64,000 nucleotides of DNA from NCBI GenBank assembly GCA_965216645.1, contig CBDCGJ010000043.1, positions 62,001 to 126,000 on the forward strand. The letters run 5' to 3'. Each line of letters starts with the position of its first letter. The first letter of the stretch is position 1. Source of the stretch: CBDCGJ01 sp965216645. Its GTDB lineage: Bacteria > Pseudomonadota > Alphaproteobacteria > GCA-2731375. The position numbers were made by a program, and so were the translations under genes. The notes under the pieces are model-generated. The model was not told the DNA's origin and did no database searches. It saw only the letters and a program-made list of their open reading frames with translations. Shown here piece after piece: positions 17,624 to 25,750 of this stretch.

Positions 17624-18127
17624 ATGTCCATTTTTGCGCAAAGCAATCCAGATGAGAGGAAGGGCGAACCATTTAAGCTCAATCTCTCCGGCACGCGACT
17701 GGCTGGTATTGCGTTCGAAAACAAGATGCTAAAGAACGCCAGATTTTCAGACGCCGTACTGATAAATGCGCAGTTCAGTGGGTCGTTATTGTCAAGCGCT
17801 GAATTTGAAAATGCGACATTGGAAGCTGCAGACCTTACAGGCGCAAATCTTGAGCAGGCAAATTTGTCGAATGCGAAGCTTCAAAATGTTAGCTTTCGAA
17901 ATACAAATCTAACTAATGCAAACTTTACTGCGGCGAATCTTTCTGGAGCCGATTTGTCCGGTGCGGATTGCCGGGGCGCCATATTCCTGAACGCCAACCT
18001 AAGTGGAACAATTCTTAAAGGCGTTGACCTGAGCCAATCGAGAGGATTGAAGAAACGTCAGCTAAGCAAAGCAATAACCGACTCTGATACTCGATTGCCA
18101 GAATTCAATGCCAAGTCAATCAGCTAA
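17624..18127 (+). CDS. Pentapeptide-repeat protein
   Basis: The 167-residue protein consists largely of A(D/N)Lxx repeats from about residue 20 to 145, for example LEAADLTGANLEQANLSNAKL and LSGADLSGADCRG, which form a right-handed quadrilateral beta-helix. No signal peptide or membrane segment is seen. Members range from gyrase-mimic Qnr proteins to scaffolds, so no activity is assigned. It follows the membrane-anchored gene by 11 bases and its last 20 bases overlap the lipA start. Composition is AT-richer than its neighbours, like the gene before it. The two may be halves of what is one protein elsewhere. Confidence 0.8.
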   Translation: MSIFAQSNPDERKGEPFKLNLSGTRLAGIAFENKMLKNARFSDAVLINAQFSGSLLSSAEFENATLEAADLTGANLEQANLSNAKLQNVSFRNTNLTNANFTAANLSGADLSGADCRGAIFLNANLSGTILKGVDLSQSRGLKKRQLSKAITDSDTRLPEFNAKSIS

Positions 18128-19052
18128 TTACCGCCACCCGGAGAAACGCAACCGGCCGGATAGTCCGTCGCCGCGGAAGCCGAAATGGATTCGGGTGAAG
18201 GCGCCGAATTCGCCGGATTATTTCGCGACGCGGAAGCTGATGCGGGACAACCGGTTGGTCACGGTCTGCGAGGAGGCGGCCTGCCCCAATATCGGCGAAT
18301 GCTGGGCCATGCGGCACGCCACGATGATGATCATGGGGGAGATCTGCACGCGGTCCTGCGCCTTCTGCAATGTCGCGACGGGTAAGCCCTTCGCCCTCGA
18401 TCCGGACGAGCCGGCGCGGGTGGCCGACGCGGTGGCCAAGCTGGATCTGCGCCATGTGGTCATCACTTCCGTCGACCGGGACGATGTGCCCGACGGCGGC
18501 GCCCGCCATTTCGCGCGGGTGATCGAAGCGATCCGCGCCGCCGCGCCGGCCACGACAATCGAAGTTTTGACCCCGGATTTCCTCGGCAAGAACGACGCGG
18601 AAGACGTGGTCATCGACGCCAAGCCCGATGTCTTCAATCATAATCTTGAAACAGTGCCGAAGCTCTATCCGGAAGTTCGAAGCGGCGCCAATTATTTCAG
18701 CTCCCTGCGCCTATTGCAGCGAGTGAAGGAGCGGGACCCGGAAATCTTCACCAAGTCCGGCATCATGGTCGGCCTCGGCGAGGAGCGGTTGGAAGTGCAG
18801 CAAGTGATGGAGGACCTGCGGGCGGCCGGCGTCGACTTCCTGACTATCGGCCAGTATCTGCAGCCGACGCCGAAGCATTTTCCCATCGCCCGTTTCGTCA
18901 CGCCCGAAGAGTTCGAGGCCTACGAAAGCCTGGCGCGGGCCAAGGGTTTCACCATGGTGTCCGCCTCGCCGCTGACCCGCTCGTCCTATCATGCCGACGC
19001 CGACTTCGCCGAACTGAAGCGCCGGCGGGCCGAGGAACTGGCGACCCGCTAG
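18108..19052 (+). CDS. lipA: Lipoyl synthase LipA
   Basis: The 314-residue radical-SAM enzyme inserts sulfur into octanoyl groups on lipoyl domains, here those of PdhB and PdhC. The auxiliary cluster cysteines are in CEEAACPNIGEC, and the radical-SAM CxxxCxxC is CTRSCAFC. Conserved sequence starts at RHPEKRNRPD, residue 9. The first eight codons overlap the end of the AT-rich pentapeptide gene, so the native start may have been replaced when the block inserted; ATG at 18108 is the available in-frame start. The stop overlaps the GTG start of the next gene by one base. Confidence 0.96.
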   Translation: MPSQSANYRHPEKRNRPDSPSPRKPKWIRVKAPNSPDYFATRKLMRDNRLVTVCEEAACPNIGECWAMRHATMMIMGEICTRSCAFCNVATGKPFALDPDEPARVADAVAKLDLRHVVITSVDRDDVPDGGARHFARVIEAIRAAAPATTIEVLTPDFLGKNDAEDVVIDAKPDVFNHNLETVPKLYPEVRSGANYFSSLRLLQRVKERDPEIFTKSGIMVGLGEERLEVQQVMEDLRAAGVDFLTIGQYLQPTPKHFPIARFVTPEEFEAYESLARAKGFTMVSASPLTRSSYHADADFAELKRRRAEELATR

Positions 19053-19495
19053 TGCCCACGCACGCGGAAGAGCGCGAACTGCCCTACCGGCCGGCGCAGA
19101 TGTTCGATTTGGTCGCGGACATCGAAAGGTATCCAGAATTCCTGCCTTGGTGCATTGCCTGCCGGGTGACCAAGCGCGAGGACAATGTGGTCTGGGGCGA
19201 CCTGATCGCCGGTTTCAAGGTGTTCCGCGAGCAGTTCACCTCGAAAGTCACCCTCGACCGACCCGACCTTATCCATGTCGAATATATCGACGGCCCGTTC
19301 CGCTATCTAAATAACCACTGGCGGTTCATTCCGGCCGACGCGGGCGCGGCCACCTTGATCGACTTCTACATCGACTTCGAGTTCCGCTCGAAGCTCCTGC
19401 AAACCGCCGCCGGCGCCGTCTTCAACGAAGCCGTCCGCCGCATGGTCAACGCTTTCGAACAGCGCGCGCATGCGGTTTATGGGGACCAGGATTAG
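19052..19495 (+). CDS. Coq10/RatA-type START-domain protein
   Basis: The 147-residue protein belongs to the polyketide-cyclase/START-like group containing Coq10 and RatA. It has an N-terminal PYRPAQMFDLVADIERYPEFLPWC signature and a C-terminal amphipathic helix ending AVRRMVNAFEQRA. Homologues bind ubiquinone or related lipids; the RatA ribosome-toxin role reported in E. coli is not assumed here. It starts with GTG overlapping the lipA stop, so it is translationally coupled. The lipA-coq10 pair is a standard alphaproteobacterial arrangement. Confidence 0.9.
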   Translation: MPTHAEERELPYRPAQMFDLVADIERYPEFLPWCIACRVTKREDNVVWGDLIAGFKVFREQFTSKVTLDRPDLIHVEYIDGPFRYLNNHWRFIPADAGAATLIDFYIDFEFRSKLLQTAAGAVFNEAVRRMVNAFEQRAHAVYGDQD

Positions 19496-19560
19496 GCAAA
19501 ACCAAGTCGCCCGAATTCAAAGCAACGCCGTTACGTGGCGAGAGCGCTGTTATCAAAGGT

Positions 19561-21141
19561 TCAATCATTTTCGTCGTCCAGCAGGTCGAAAAACGGTGCG
19601 ACATGCTGTTTGTAGCGTTGAATTTTACCGACAGCTCGATCGGTGATGGCGCCGGCGACGGCATCTCGGCTTGGCGTGGCGACGTGACGCGCGCGGTCCC
19701 TGCCGCGTTGGTCCAGCAGGTCGTCCCGCCAAGACATGCCGATAAACTCGAAAAGGGCCTGTGACACCGCGACCGGGTCTTGCACCAGGTCTTCATAGCG
19801 ATATTCGAATAGGGGATTGCCGATATGATCTTTGAAGTAACGGTAGAGGGACATAACCTCCCGGTAGACATCGACCGTCGTCTGCAGGTCGGTGAAATTG
19901 GCCATGGCGTCGTTTCGATTGAAACTCTGTGCGAAGCAGGACAGGCAAACGTCGCCGGCGTTGCGGCGTGCCACGATGACCGGCGCGGCCGGGAATAGCC
20001 GGTTGATCGCCCCAAGCTCCACGATGTTGAACGGCATTTTGTCGACCAACGTCGTCCCGTCGAACGGCGCGCCGAAGTCCCGTTCGGCGGTCCGCCAAAA
20101 CGAGCGGCGCCATTGCTGAAGATCGCCTGCGCTGGCTCTCGCGACCCCGTCGGGGTAAGCGCCGTGGGTCCGTTCCACCAGGCCGCGGACGGCGTCCAAA
20201 GGTGTCCGCTCCGCCGTCGTGTAGATGTCTGGATGGGTGTCCAGGATTTGCTCGAGTAGGGTGGTGCCGGAGCGGGGGAAGCCGACGAAAAAGACCGGTT
20301 GCGCCGCCGCCGTTACGTTGGCGGCGGCGAAATTTTCTGGCGCGAACACTTCCCTGCTGCGTCGAACATGGGCGCGAAATCTTTCGCCGTCGCAACCGGC
20401 GGCGGCGAAGTAGCGGGCGGCGATCCGATTGCCCTCGACCATGGCCTCGAAGGCGCCGTCATAGTCGCCCTCACGTTCCCGCGCCTTGGCCAGCGTCAAC
20501 CAGGCCTCCTGGGCATATTGGTCGGCCGGCTTGTCCATAATGAATGCTTGCAGTATCGCCCGAGGATCGCCGCCTTGGCGCAAATCGATCTGTGCTATCA
20601 GCAGGCGGCAGGCCGCGTGATCCGGCGCGATCGCGAGGGCCTTCCCCGCCGCGTCTCGGGCGCCGTCCAGGTCATCGCTCATTTCCAGCGCCAGCGCGAG
20701 ATTAGCGACGATCTCCACTTGCCCAGGCGCGAGTTCGGCCGCGTGACGAAACTGGACCGCCGCGTCCTGTGCCCGCCCCAGCTGTTGCAACACGCCGGCG
20801 AGGTTATTGACGGCGTCGAGAAAATCGGGCTGCAGTTCGACGGCCCGCCGATAGCTGTCGCGAGCATCGTAGAGCTCACCGCATTGTCCTTGAGCGATCC
20901 CGAGATTGTACCAAACGTCCGCATTGTCCGGCGCCAGATGAGCGGCGGTCTGCAAATGTTTTGCCGCTTCTTCCGGCCGCTTGGTTTGCAGCAACAAGGT
21001 GCCGAGGAAGTAGCGCAGGCGGGGATCGCGGCGTGCCCGTTTCAGCAGTTTGCGGTACCCGTCTTCCGCCTCCTGCAGTCGGCCGGCGCTGTGTGCCGCA
21101 TGGGCGTCGATGAGTTGCCGCTCGACCTTACCTGCCGCCAT
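19561..21141 (-). CDS. TPR-containing sulfotransferase family protein
   Basis: From the ATG at 21141 the protein is 526 residues. The N-terminal half contains several tetratricopeptide repeats (for example LRYFLGTLLLQTKRPEEAAKHLQTAAHLAPDN and the following unit). The C-terminal half is a sulfotransferase domain with the PAPS 5'-phosphate loop VFFVGFPRSGTTLLEQIL and a later VIVARRNAGDVCLSCF segment typical of the 3'-phosphate site. It may sulfate a surface glycan or small molecule; the target is unknown. Its start overlaps the stop of the CPBP gene by one base, indicating coupling. Confidence 0.9.
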   Translation of the reverse strand: MAAGKVERQLIDAHAAHSAGRLQEAEDGYRKLLKRARRDPRLRYFLGTLLLQTKRPEEAAKHLQTAAHLAPDNADVWYNLGIAQGQCGELYDARDSYRRAVELQPDFLDAVNNLAGVLQQLGRAQDAAVQFRHAAELAPGQVEIVANLALALEMSDDLDGARDAAGKALAIAPDHAACRLLIAQIDLRQGGDPRAILQAFIMDKPADQYAQEAWLTLAKAREREGDYDGAFEAMVEGNRIAARYFAAAGCDGERFRAHVRRSREVFAPENFAAANVTAAAQPVFFVGFPRSGTTLLEQILDTHPDIYTTAERTPLDAVRGLVERTHGAYPDGVARASAGDLQQWRRSFWRTAERDFGAPFDGTTLVDKMPFNIVELGAINRLFPAAPVIVARRNAGDVCLSCFAQSFNRNDAMANFTDLQTTVDVYREVMSLYRYFKDHIGNPLFEYRYEDLVQDPVAVSQALFEFIGMSWRDDLLDQRGRDRARHVATPSRDAVAGAITDRAVGKIQRYKQHVAPFFDLLDDEND

Positions 21142-21842
21142 CAGCCCGCCTGTAAGAGTCCAGCGAGCAAGACGCAGAGATTGTGGGTGCCATGAGCTAC
21201 TACGGGGACCAGCACGCTGCCGCTCCAGGCATAGAGAAACGCGAAGAATATGAAGGTGACGGTCAATCCCGGCATGGTGGCCGGATCGAAATGCACTACC
21301 GCGTGGGCGATCGCCGCCACCACCGCGGCGGGCCAGAAAGACAGGCACTGACGCAATTTACCGAAGAGCAGGCTGCGGAAGATCAATTCTTCCAGTAAGG
21401 GCGCCAAAATCACGGCCCCGATCGCGAAGAGGACGAGGTAGAGGAACGGTCCGTTCCAAAGCCCCATTTCTCCGCCCATCGGCAATTGTTTGGGCGAACC
21501 GAGGAAAGGGCGTGTCAACAAAACAACCAGGCTGTTGCCGGCCACGGCGAGAAGGCCGGCCAGCATGGCGAGAGGAAACCAATGTCGCGGCGGTCGCAAA
21601 ACGCCTATGGCTGTCCAACCGCCGGGTTCTCTCTGCACCGTATAGAACCACAGCCACAACAACGCGGTTGCCGCCGGCAGTACGGCCGAGGCGGCGAGCA
21701 GGCCTGGCGTCAAGTCGGTGCCCACAAAGGCGAGGGCGACGCCGGCGGCCGCGATTTGCAAGAGCGCCGCCACCGCGATCGCGATAACGGTTTTCCCTGT
21801 GCTCAACGCCGGAAGGGGGCGGGCGGTCGCGGCCAGCCTCAC
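21141..21842 (-). CDS. CPBP family intramembrane metalloprotease
   Basis: The protein is about 233 residues, mostly hydrophobic with six or more membrane segments. It carries the CPBP/Abi motifs EELIFRSLLF (EExxxR), AIAHAVVHF and HGTHN, the proposed metal-binding glutamates and histidines of the CaaX-protease/bacteriocin-processing family. No ATG fits; I chose GTG at 21842, whose bases overlap the cinA stop (GTGA), and TTG at 21845 is an alternative. Substrate unknown. It sits between cinA and the sulfotransferase gene in a tightly packed minus-strand run. Confidence 0.82.
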   Translation of the reverse strand: MRLAATARPLPALSTGKTVIAIAVAALLQIAAAGVALAFVGTDLTPGLLAASAVLPAATALLWLWFYTVQREPGGWTAIGVLRPPRHWFPLAMLAGLLAVAGNSLVVLLTRPFLGSPKQLPMGGEMGLWNGPFLYLVLFAIGAVILAPLLEELIFRSLLFGKLRQCLSFWPAAVVAAIAHAVVHFDPATMPGLTVTFIFFAFLYAWSGSVLVPVVAHGTHNLCVLLAGLLQAG

Positions 21843-22336
21843 CAACTGTCGACCTCGTCCTGCAGCATGTCGAAGGCGGTGGCGATGGTCGCTTGCCGAA
21901 TACCGTCGCGCCCGATATCGCCGTAATTCATTTGCCGATGCCGGATGCCGCCGCGGGCCTTGGCGGTCGCGAGATGGACCAGGCCGACGGGCTTCTCCGC
22001 CGTACCGCCGCCGGGACCGGCAACTCCGGTCACAGCAACGGAGAGCACCGCGTCGGACAGCGCCACGGCGCCTTCCGCCATCGCCCGCGCCACCGGTTCG
22101 GAGACCGCGCCGTAACTCTCCAGCATATCGGCCGGCACGCCCAGCATGTCGTGCTTCGCCGAGTTCGAATAGGTGACGAAGCCGCGGTCGACCACGTCCG
22201 AGGAGCCCGCGATCTCCGTCAGCGTGCCCACGATCAAGCCGCCTGTACAGCTTTCCGCCGTGCACAGCAGGATGCTGGCCTGCCGGCAACTGTCGAGCAG
22301 CAACCTCGCCTTATTCAGTAGTTTCTCCGTCGTCAC
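21839..22336 (-). CDS. CinA-family nicotinamide-nucleotide amidohydrolase (PncC type)
   Basis: The 165-residue stand-alone CinA C-terminal domain deamidates nicotinamide mononucleotide to nicotinate mononucleotide in NAD recycling. Family motifs seen are LCTAESCTGGLI near the N-terminus, FVTYSNSAKHDMLGV, AVTGVAGPGGGTAEKPVGLV, and the C-terminal RQATIATAFDML. Length is standard for the short form. It lies one base downstream of pgpA and overlaps the CPBP gene, the usual pgpA-cinA pairing in alphaproteobacteria. Confidence 0.93.
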   Translation of the reverse strand: MTTEKLLNKARLLLDSCRQASILLCTAESCTGGLIVGTLTEIAGSSDVVDRGFVTYSNSAKHDMLGVPADMLESYGAVSEPVARAMAEGAVALSDAVLSVAVTGVAGPGGGTAEKPVGLVHLATAKARGGIRHRQMNYGDIGRDGIRQATIATAFDMLQDEVDSW

Positions 22337-22337
22337 C

Positions 22338-22826
22338 TTACTCCCCGATCGCCTGCTTTATCAGAAGAAGCGCGGCACCAGCATAGAGTGCGGCCAGCAG
22401 ATCATCCAACATGATTCCGAGACCGCCGCCGACCTTTCGGTCCGCCCAGGATATTGGCCAGAGTTTGACGATATCGAACAACCGGAACAACAGAAATCCC
22501 AGTGCGAAGTCGCGGATCGTCAGGGACGCCAGGGTCAGGACCAACCATAGTCCCGCGACCTCGTCGATCACGACGGCGCTCGGATCCTTGCCCGGATCGG
22601 CTCGCTCATAGCGGTCCGCCGCCCAGCAACCGAGCCCGAAGGCGAGAATTGCCGCCATGAGCAAGCCGAGCGGTCCGACCCACCAGGCCAGGATCCATGC
22701 GACGGGCAGGGCGGCGAGCGAGCCCCAGGTGCCGGAGGCCGGTTTGATCAATCCGCTGCCGAACCAGGTGGCAAGCAAACAGGCCGGATCGGAAAGGGGC
22801 AAGGCAGGCCGTCGCAATCCGATCAC
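22338..22826 (-). CDS. pgpA: Phosphatidylglycerophosphatase A
   Basis: The 162-residue integral membrane phosphatase converts phosphatidylglycerophosphate to phosphatidylglycerol. The family start WFGSGLIKPASGTWGSLAALP, the central DPSAVVIDEVAGLW with conserved acidic residues, and the LGIMLDDLLAALYAG C-terminal motif are all present, with several hydrophobic segments between. The start overlaps the ispDF stop by four bases and the stop is one base from cinA, so it is within one operon. Confidence 0.95.
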   Translation of the reverse strand: MIGLRRPALPLSDPACLLATWFGSGLIKPASGTWGSLAALPVAWILAWWVGPLGLLMAAILAFGLGCWAADRYERADPGKDPSAVVIDEVAGLWLVLTLASLTIRDFALGFLLFRLFDIVKLWPISWADRKVGGGLGIMLDDLLAALYAGAALLLIKQAIGE

Positions 22827-23974
22827 GGCGGCGGCAACCGCAGGGTAGCCAACGCCTGAGCGGCAATGCCTTCACCCCGCCCGGTGAAGCCGAGGCCCTC
22901 CGTCGTCGTCGCCTTGACGGCCACGCGGCCGACATCGATCCCCGAAATAGCTGCGACGCGGGCCCGCATGGCGTCCCGATGCGGTCCGATTTTCGGCGCC
23001 TCGCAGATGACGGTCAGGTCCAAATGGACGATTTCGCCACCCGCCTCGGCAACCAAACCGGCGGCATGGCGCAGGAAAATATCGGATGCGGCATCGCGCC
23101 ATTTGTCGTCGCCCGGCGGGAAATGCTGGCCGATATCGCCGGCGCCAAGCGCGCCGAGAACCGCGTCGGTAAGCGCGTGCAAGGCGACATCCGCGTCGGA
23201 ATGGCCGACGAGGCCGCGGTCATGGGCAATCTCGACGCCGCAGAGCGTGACCCCGTGTCCGTCGCCGAAGCGATGCACGTCGAAACCCTGGCCTGTCCGC
23301 GTTTCCATCTGCAACCTCAACAGTCCTTGCGCCCGGGCATAGTCGGCCGCTGTGGTGATCTTCAGATTGTCGTCCTGCCCCGCCACAAGATGGACGCGAT
23401 GACCCGCCGCCCGCAAGATCGCCGCGTCGTCGGTGAACTTGCCGTGCGGCGCCTCCGCATGCGCGGCCAGTATTTCCGGGAAGCGGAAACCTTGCGGTGT
23501 TTGCGCGCGGTACAGACCGGCACGGTCCAAATCTCGGGTGATGTGGTCGTCATGGCCGCGCTTTAGACTGTCGACGATCGGCAGAGCCGGAATCGCGCCC
23601 ACCGCCGTTTTGAGCTCCGCGATCACGCCATCGATCGTTTCGGGTCGAACGAAGGGGCGTGCGGCATCGTGAATCAAAACGAGATCCGGAGGTCTAATTG
23701 TCAATGATTTCAATCCGTTATAGACGGATTCTTGCCTCGTGTCGCCACCGGCGATCGGGACCGGCAGGTCGAGGCCGGTCACAGACGCCATATAGTGACG
23801 ATCAGCTTCCGGATCGATGACGACTTGCACCCGATCGATCGCCGGATGGTCCAAAAACCGCTCCAACCCACGCCGCAGCACGGTTTTGCCGCCAAGCGGG
23901 AGATATTGTTTAGGTTTGATTTCGCCAAGCCGACGCCCGCGGCCCGCGGCGACAACTAGGGCAACGACGTCCAT
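22823..23974 (-). CDS. ispDF: Bifunctional IspD/IspF isoprenoid synthesis enzyme
   Basis: The 383-residue fusion has an N-terminal IspD cytidylyltransferase (ALVVAAGRGRRLGEIKPKQYLPLGG; HDAARPFV) and a C-terminal IspF domain from about residue 225 (GQGFDVHRF, GHSDADVALHAL, GDIGQHFPPGD, VKATTTEGLGFTGRGEGIAAQA). It makes CDP-methylerythritol and then 2-C-methylerythritol 2,4-cyclodiphosphate in the MEP pathway. The fusion is common in alphaproteobacteria. I used the ATG at 23974; an upstream in-frame ATG at 24028 would add 18 poorly conserved residues. In related genomes dusB/ntrB follow closely; here the mobile island intervenes. Confidence 0.95.
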   Translation of the reverse strand: MDVVALVVAAGRGRRLGEIKPKQYLPLGGKTVLRRGLERFLDHPAIDRVQVVIDPEADRHYMASVTGLDLPVPIAGGDTRQESVYNGLKSLTIRPPDLVLIHDAARPFVRPETIDGVIAELKTAVGAIPALPIVDSLKRGHDDHITRDLDRAGLYRAQTPQGFRFPEILAAHAEAPHGKFTDDAAILRAAGHRVHLVAGQDDNLKITTAADYARAQGLLRLQMETRTGQGFDVHRFGDGHGVTLCGVEIAHDRGLVGHSDADVALHALTDAVLGALGAGDIGQHFPPGDDKWRDAASDIFLRHAAGLVAEAGGEIVHLDLTVICEAPKIGPHRDAMRARVAAISGIDVGRVAVKATTTEGLGFTGRGEGIAAQALATLRLPPP

Positions 23975-24109
23975 CCGCCCGTCTTTCGCATGCTCCGTCC
24001 CCTCATCCCATCGTCCAATGATGCGCAACCCCGCGACAAGCGCATCCTAACCTAGAACCCAACCGTCTCCAACCGGATCGCCCCAACGTACCGTCTGCAC
24101 CAGCCGAAA

Positions 24110-24130
24110 TCAAAGGGTCAGACCCTTTGA
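24110..24130 (+). repeat. REP-like palindrome, left outer copy
   Basis: The 21-bp unit has perfect 10-base arms TCAAAGGGTC / GACCCTTTGA around one central base, A in this copy. It is preceded by CCGAAA and followed by ATAAAT. The same unit occurs at 24187, 26504 and 26590. REP palindromes of this build are the substrates of RAYT transposases, and a RAYT gene lies in the same island. Confidence 0.88.
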
Positions 24131-24186
24131 ATAAATATCGCCGCAAAAATAGGAGAAAACACGGCCTCATCGGCTATAGCAGCTAA

Positions 24187-24207
24187 TCAAAGGGTCTGAC
24201 CCTTTGA
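24187..24207 (-). repeat. REP-like palindrome, left inner copy
   Basis: The arms match those of the 24110 copy, but the central base is T on the plus strand, so the unit points the other way and the pair forms a BIME-like inverted doublet with a 56-base spacer. A run of six T follows on the plus strand (24208-24213 region), so this hairpin could also act as an intrinsic terminator for any transcript reading rightwards. Confidence 0.88.
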
Positions 24208-24617
24208 TTTTTTGATTTGTCTGTGCGGGCGAGTATTGGTCGGGTTGTGCGATCAATCCCGCCTTATACCAACATTCGATATTAGAGACCTATTCAATGG
24301 GGCGAGATGGCCATTGAATAGGTCTTTATCATCGAATTTTGGTTCTATACAAAAAGCTGCTGCGTCAAGTTCATCCCAAGGGTTTTTGATCGTCGATCAA
24401 CAGGGTCATGGTTCTATCCGACGTCGGAGTTGGTCCGCGTCACTATCCTGGGCTGACCTGTTTGAAGCGGTGGGGCGGCACACTGTATTAAGCGCAGTGT
24501 CATGAGCGCTTCGGCTCTTTGCCTGCAACCAAGTCGTCCCGTGCTCGCCCCGCCAGCCGATCATCAACGTCCTCTTTGCCTCACTTCGTTACATACCGCA
24601 CATATTGCACCGCTGGG
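24208..24617. other. Non-coding stretch downstream of the IS110 transposase gene
   Basis: About 410 bases without a credible gene. It holds a strong hairpin, AGACCTATTCAATGG (24286-24300) with its exact complement at 24311-24325 around a 10-base loop. Most of the rest shows no recognisable coding. IS110/IS1111 elements carry long non-coding ends that in studied members specify a bridge (seeker) RNA, so part of this stretch may be IS end sequence; this is inference, and the IS boundary was not located. Confidence 0.4.
24286..24325. repeat. 15-bp perfect inverted repeat (hairpin) in the mobile island
   Basis: Arms at 24286-24300 and 24311-24325 are exact reverse complements with a GGCGAGATGG loop between. 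TTTATC follows on the plus strand, a weak T-tract. It could be a terminator, an IS-end structure, or the trace of a small palindromic element. No second copy was noticed in this window. Confidence 0.7.
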
Positions 24618-25667
24618 TTAACCGGTCGCTTCCCCCACATGCGCTTGAAAGTGGCTTTGCTCTTTCCACATTCGGCCCAGGATCACCGCCAGCCGGCGCG
24701 CCACCGCGACCCGGGCTTTCTTCGCCCCGCGCCGCTTCATCACCCGCAGCCCCCAGCTCTTCAGGTCCGAGCTCGAACGCACCGTGCTCAGCAGCACATT
24801 GGCCGCCTCGTAGAGGTAATGCCGGGCCATGTGATCGCCTTGCTTGGAGATGCCAAGCGTGACATCACGATCCCCCGATTGATAGCGCTTCGGCGTCAGG
24901 CCCAAATAGGCGCCGATATCCCGCATCCGCCCAAAACGGTCGATATCCTCAATCGTGGCGTAAAAGGCCAGCGCCGTGATCGGCCCCACCCCCGGCACGC
25001 TCATCAAGCGCCAACAGACCTCGTTTGCAGACGTGATCCGGCGGACCTCGCCGTCAAGCCGGGCGAGTTGGCCCTCCACCGAGGCCAGGGTCTCCAGCAA
25101 ACTATCGACGCAAGCGTAGAGCAAACCGTCCCGACGCACCGCCGCCCGCGCCGCTTCGGCAAACCGCTTGTAGCCGCGTGCAGCCCCCAGCCGGATGCCG
25201 AACGGCTTCAACAGGCCGCGGATCTGACCGTTCATCTGCCGCTTCACCCGGACCAACTGATCGCGCGCGCCCAGCAAAGCTTTCAGACGATGACTGTCCC
25301 ACGACTTGACATGAACCGGTCGGTACCAGCCGGCCCGCAGCATCTGCGCCAAGGCCAGCGCATCGGCCCGGTCCGACTTCACCAGGCGATCCTTGACCGC
25401 GTTGGCGCAGGCCCGGGCGTCCATGCAGACAACCGGAATGCCAAGCCCTTCGAGAGACCAATAGAGCCAGGGCGTCAGCGAACCGCTCTCAAGACCCACC
25501 AAAGCAAGCCGGCCCCGCCCCGCCCGCGCGACAACACGCGACAGCGCCTGGGAGATCATCTCCGGATGCGTGTCCACCACACCGCGCCAGACAATCCTCT
25601 CATCATCGTCAATCACACAAACAGACGTCGTCTTGTTGCCAATGTCCAAACCTGCATAAAATGGCAT
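24618..25667 (-). CDS. IS110-family transposase
   Basis: The 349-residue protein has the N-terminal DEDD (RuvC-like) domain of IS110 elements (FYAGLDIGNKTTSVCVID, a mid-domain Glu/Asp region, and LVKSDRADALALAQML) followed by a coiled linker and the C-terminal Tnp20 domain with SVPGVGPITALAF and the conserved serine region (GDHMARHYLYEAANVLL). IS110 enzymes recombine circular intermediates guided by an RNA from the element's non-coding end. The ATG at 25667 has AGGAG seven bases upstream; an upstream ATG at 25694 lies before this site and is unlikely. It appears intact. Confidence 0.92.
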   Translation of the reverse strand: MPFYAGLDIGNKTTSVCVIDDDERIVWRGVVDTHPEMISQALSRVVARAGRGRLALVGLESGSLTPWLYWSLEGLGIPVVCMDARACANAVKDRLVKSDRADALALAQMLRAGWYRPVHVKSWDSHRLKALLGARDQLVRVKRQMNGQIRGLLKPFGIRLGAARGYKRFAEAARAAVRRDGLLYACVDSLLETLASVEGQLARLDGEVRRITSANEVCWRLMSVPGVGPITALAFYATIEDIDRFGRMRDIGAYLGLTPKRYQSGDRDVTLGISKQGDHMARHYLYEAANVLLSTVRSSSDLKSWGLRVMKRRGAKKARVAVARRLAVILGRMWKEQSHFQAHVGEATG

Positions 25668-25750
25668 CGCTGCTCTCCTTTCATAATTTCCCAAATGAGA
25701 GTTTCGGCCCTCAATCGGGGAGCAGCAACTTTCCTTTTGTATGGGATGTA

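Noticed and set aside
24110..24207. Left palindrome doublet as a CRISPR-like array
   Set aside because: Only two copies in opposite orientation with unequal context; palindromic REP arrangement, no cas genes.
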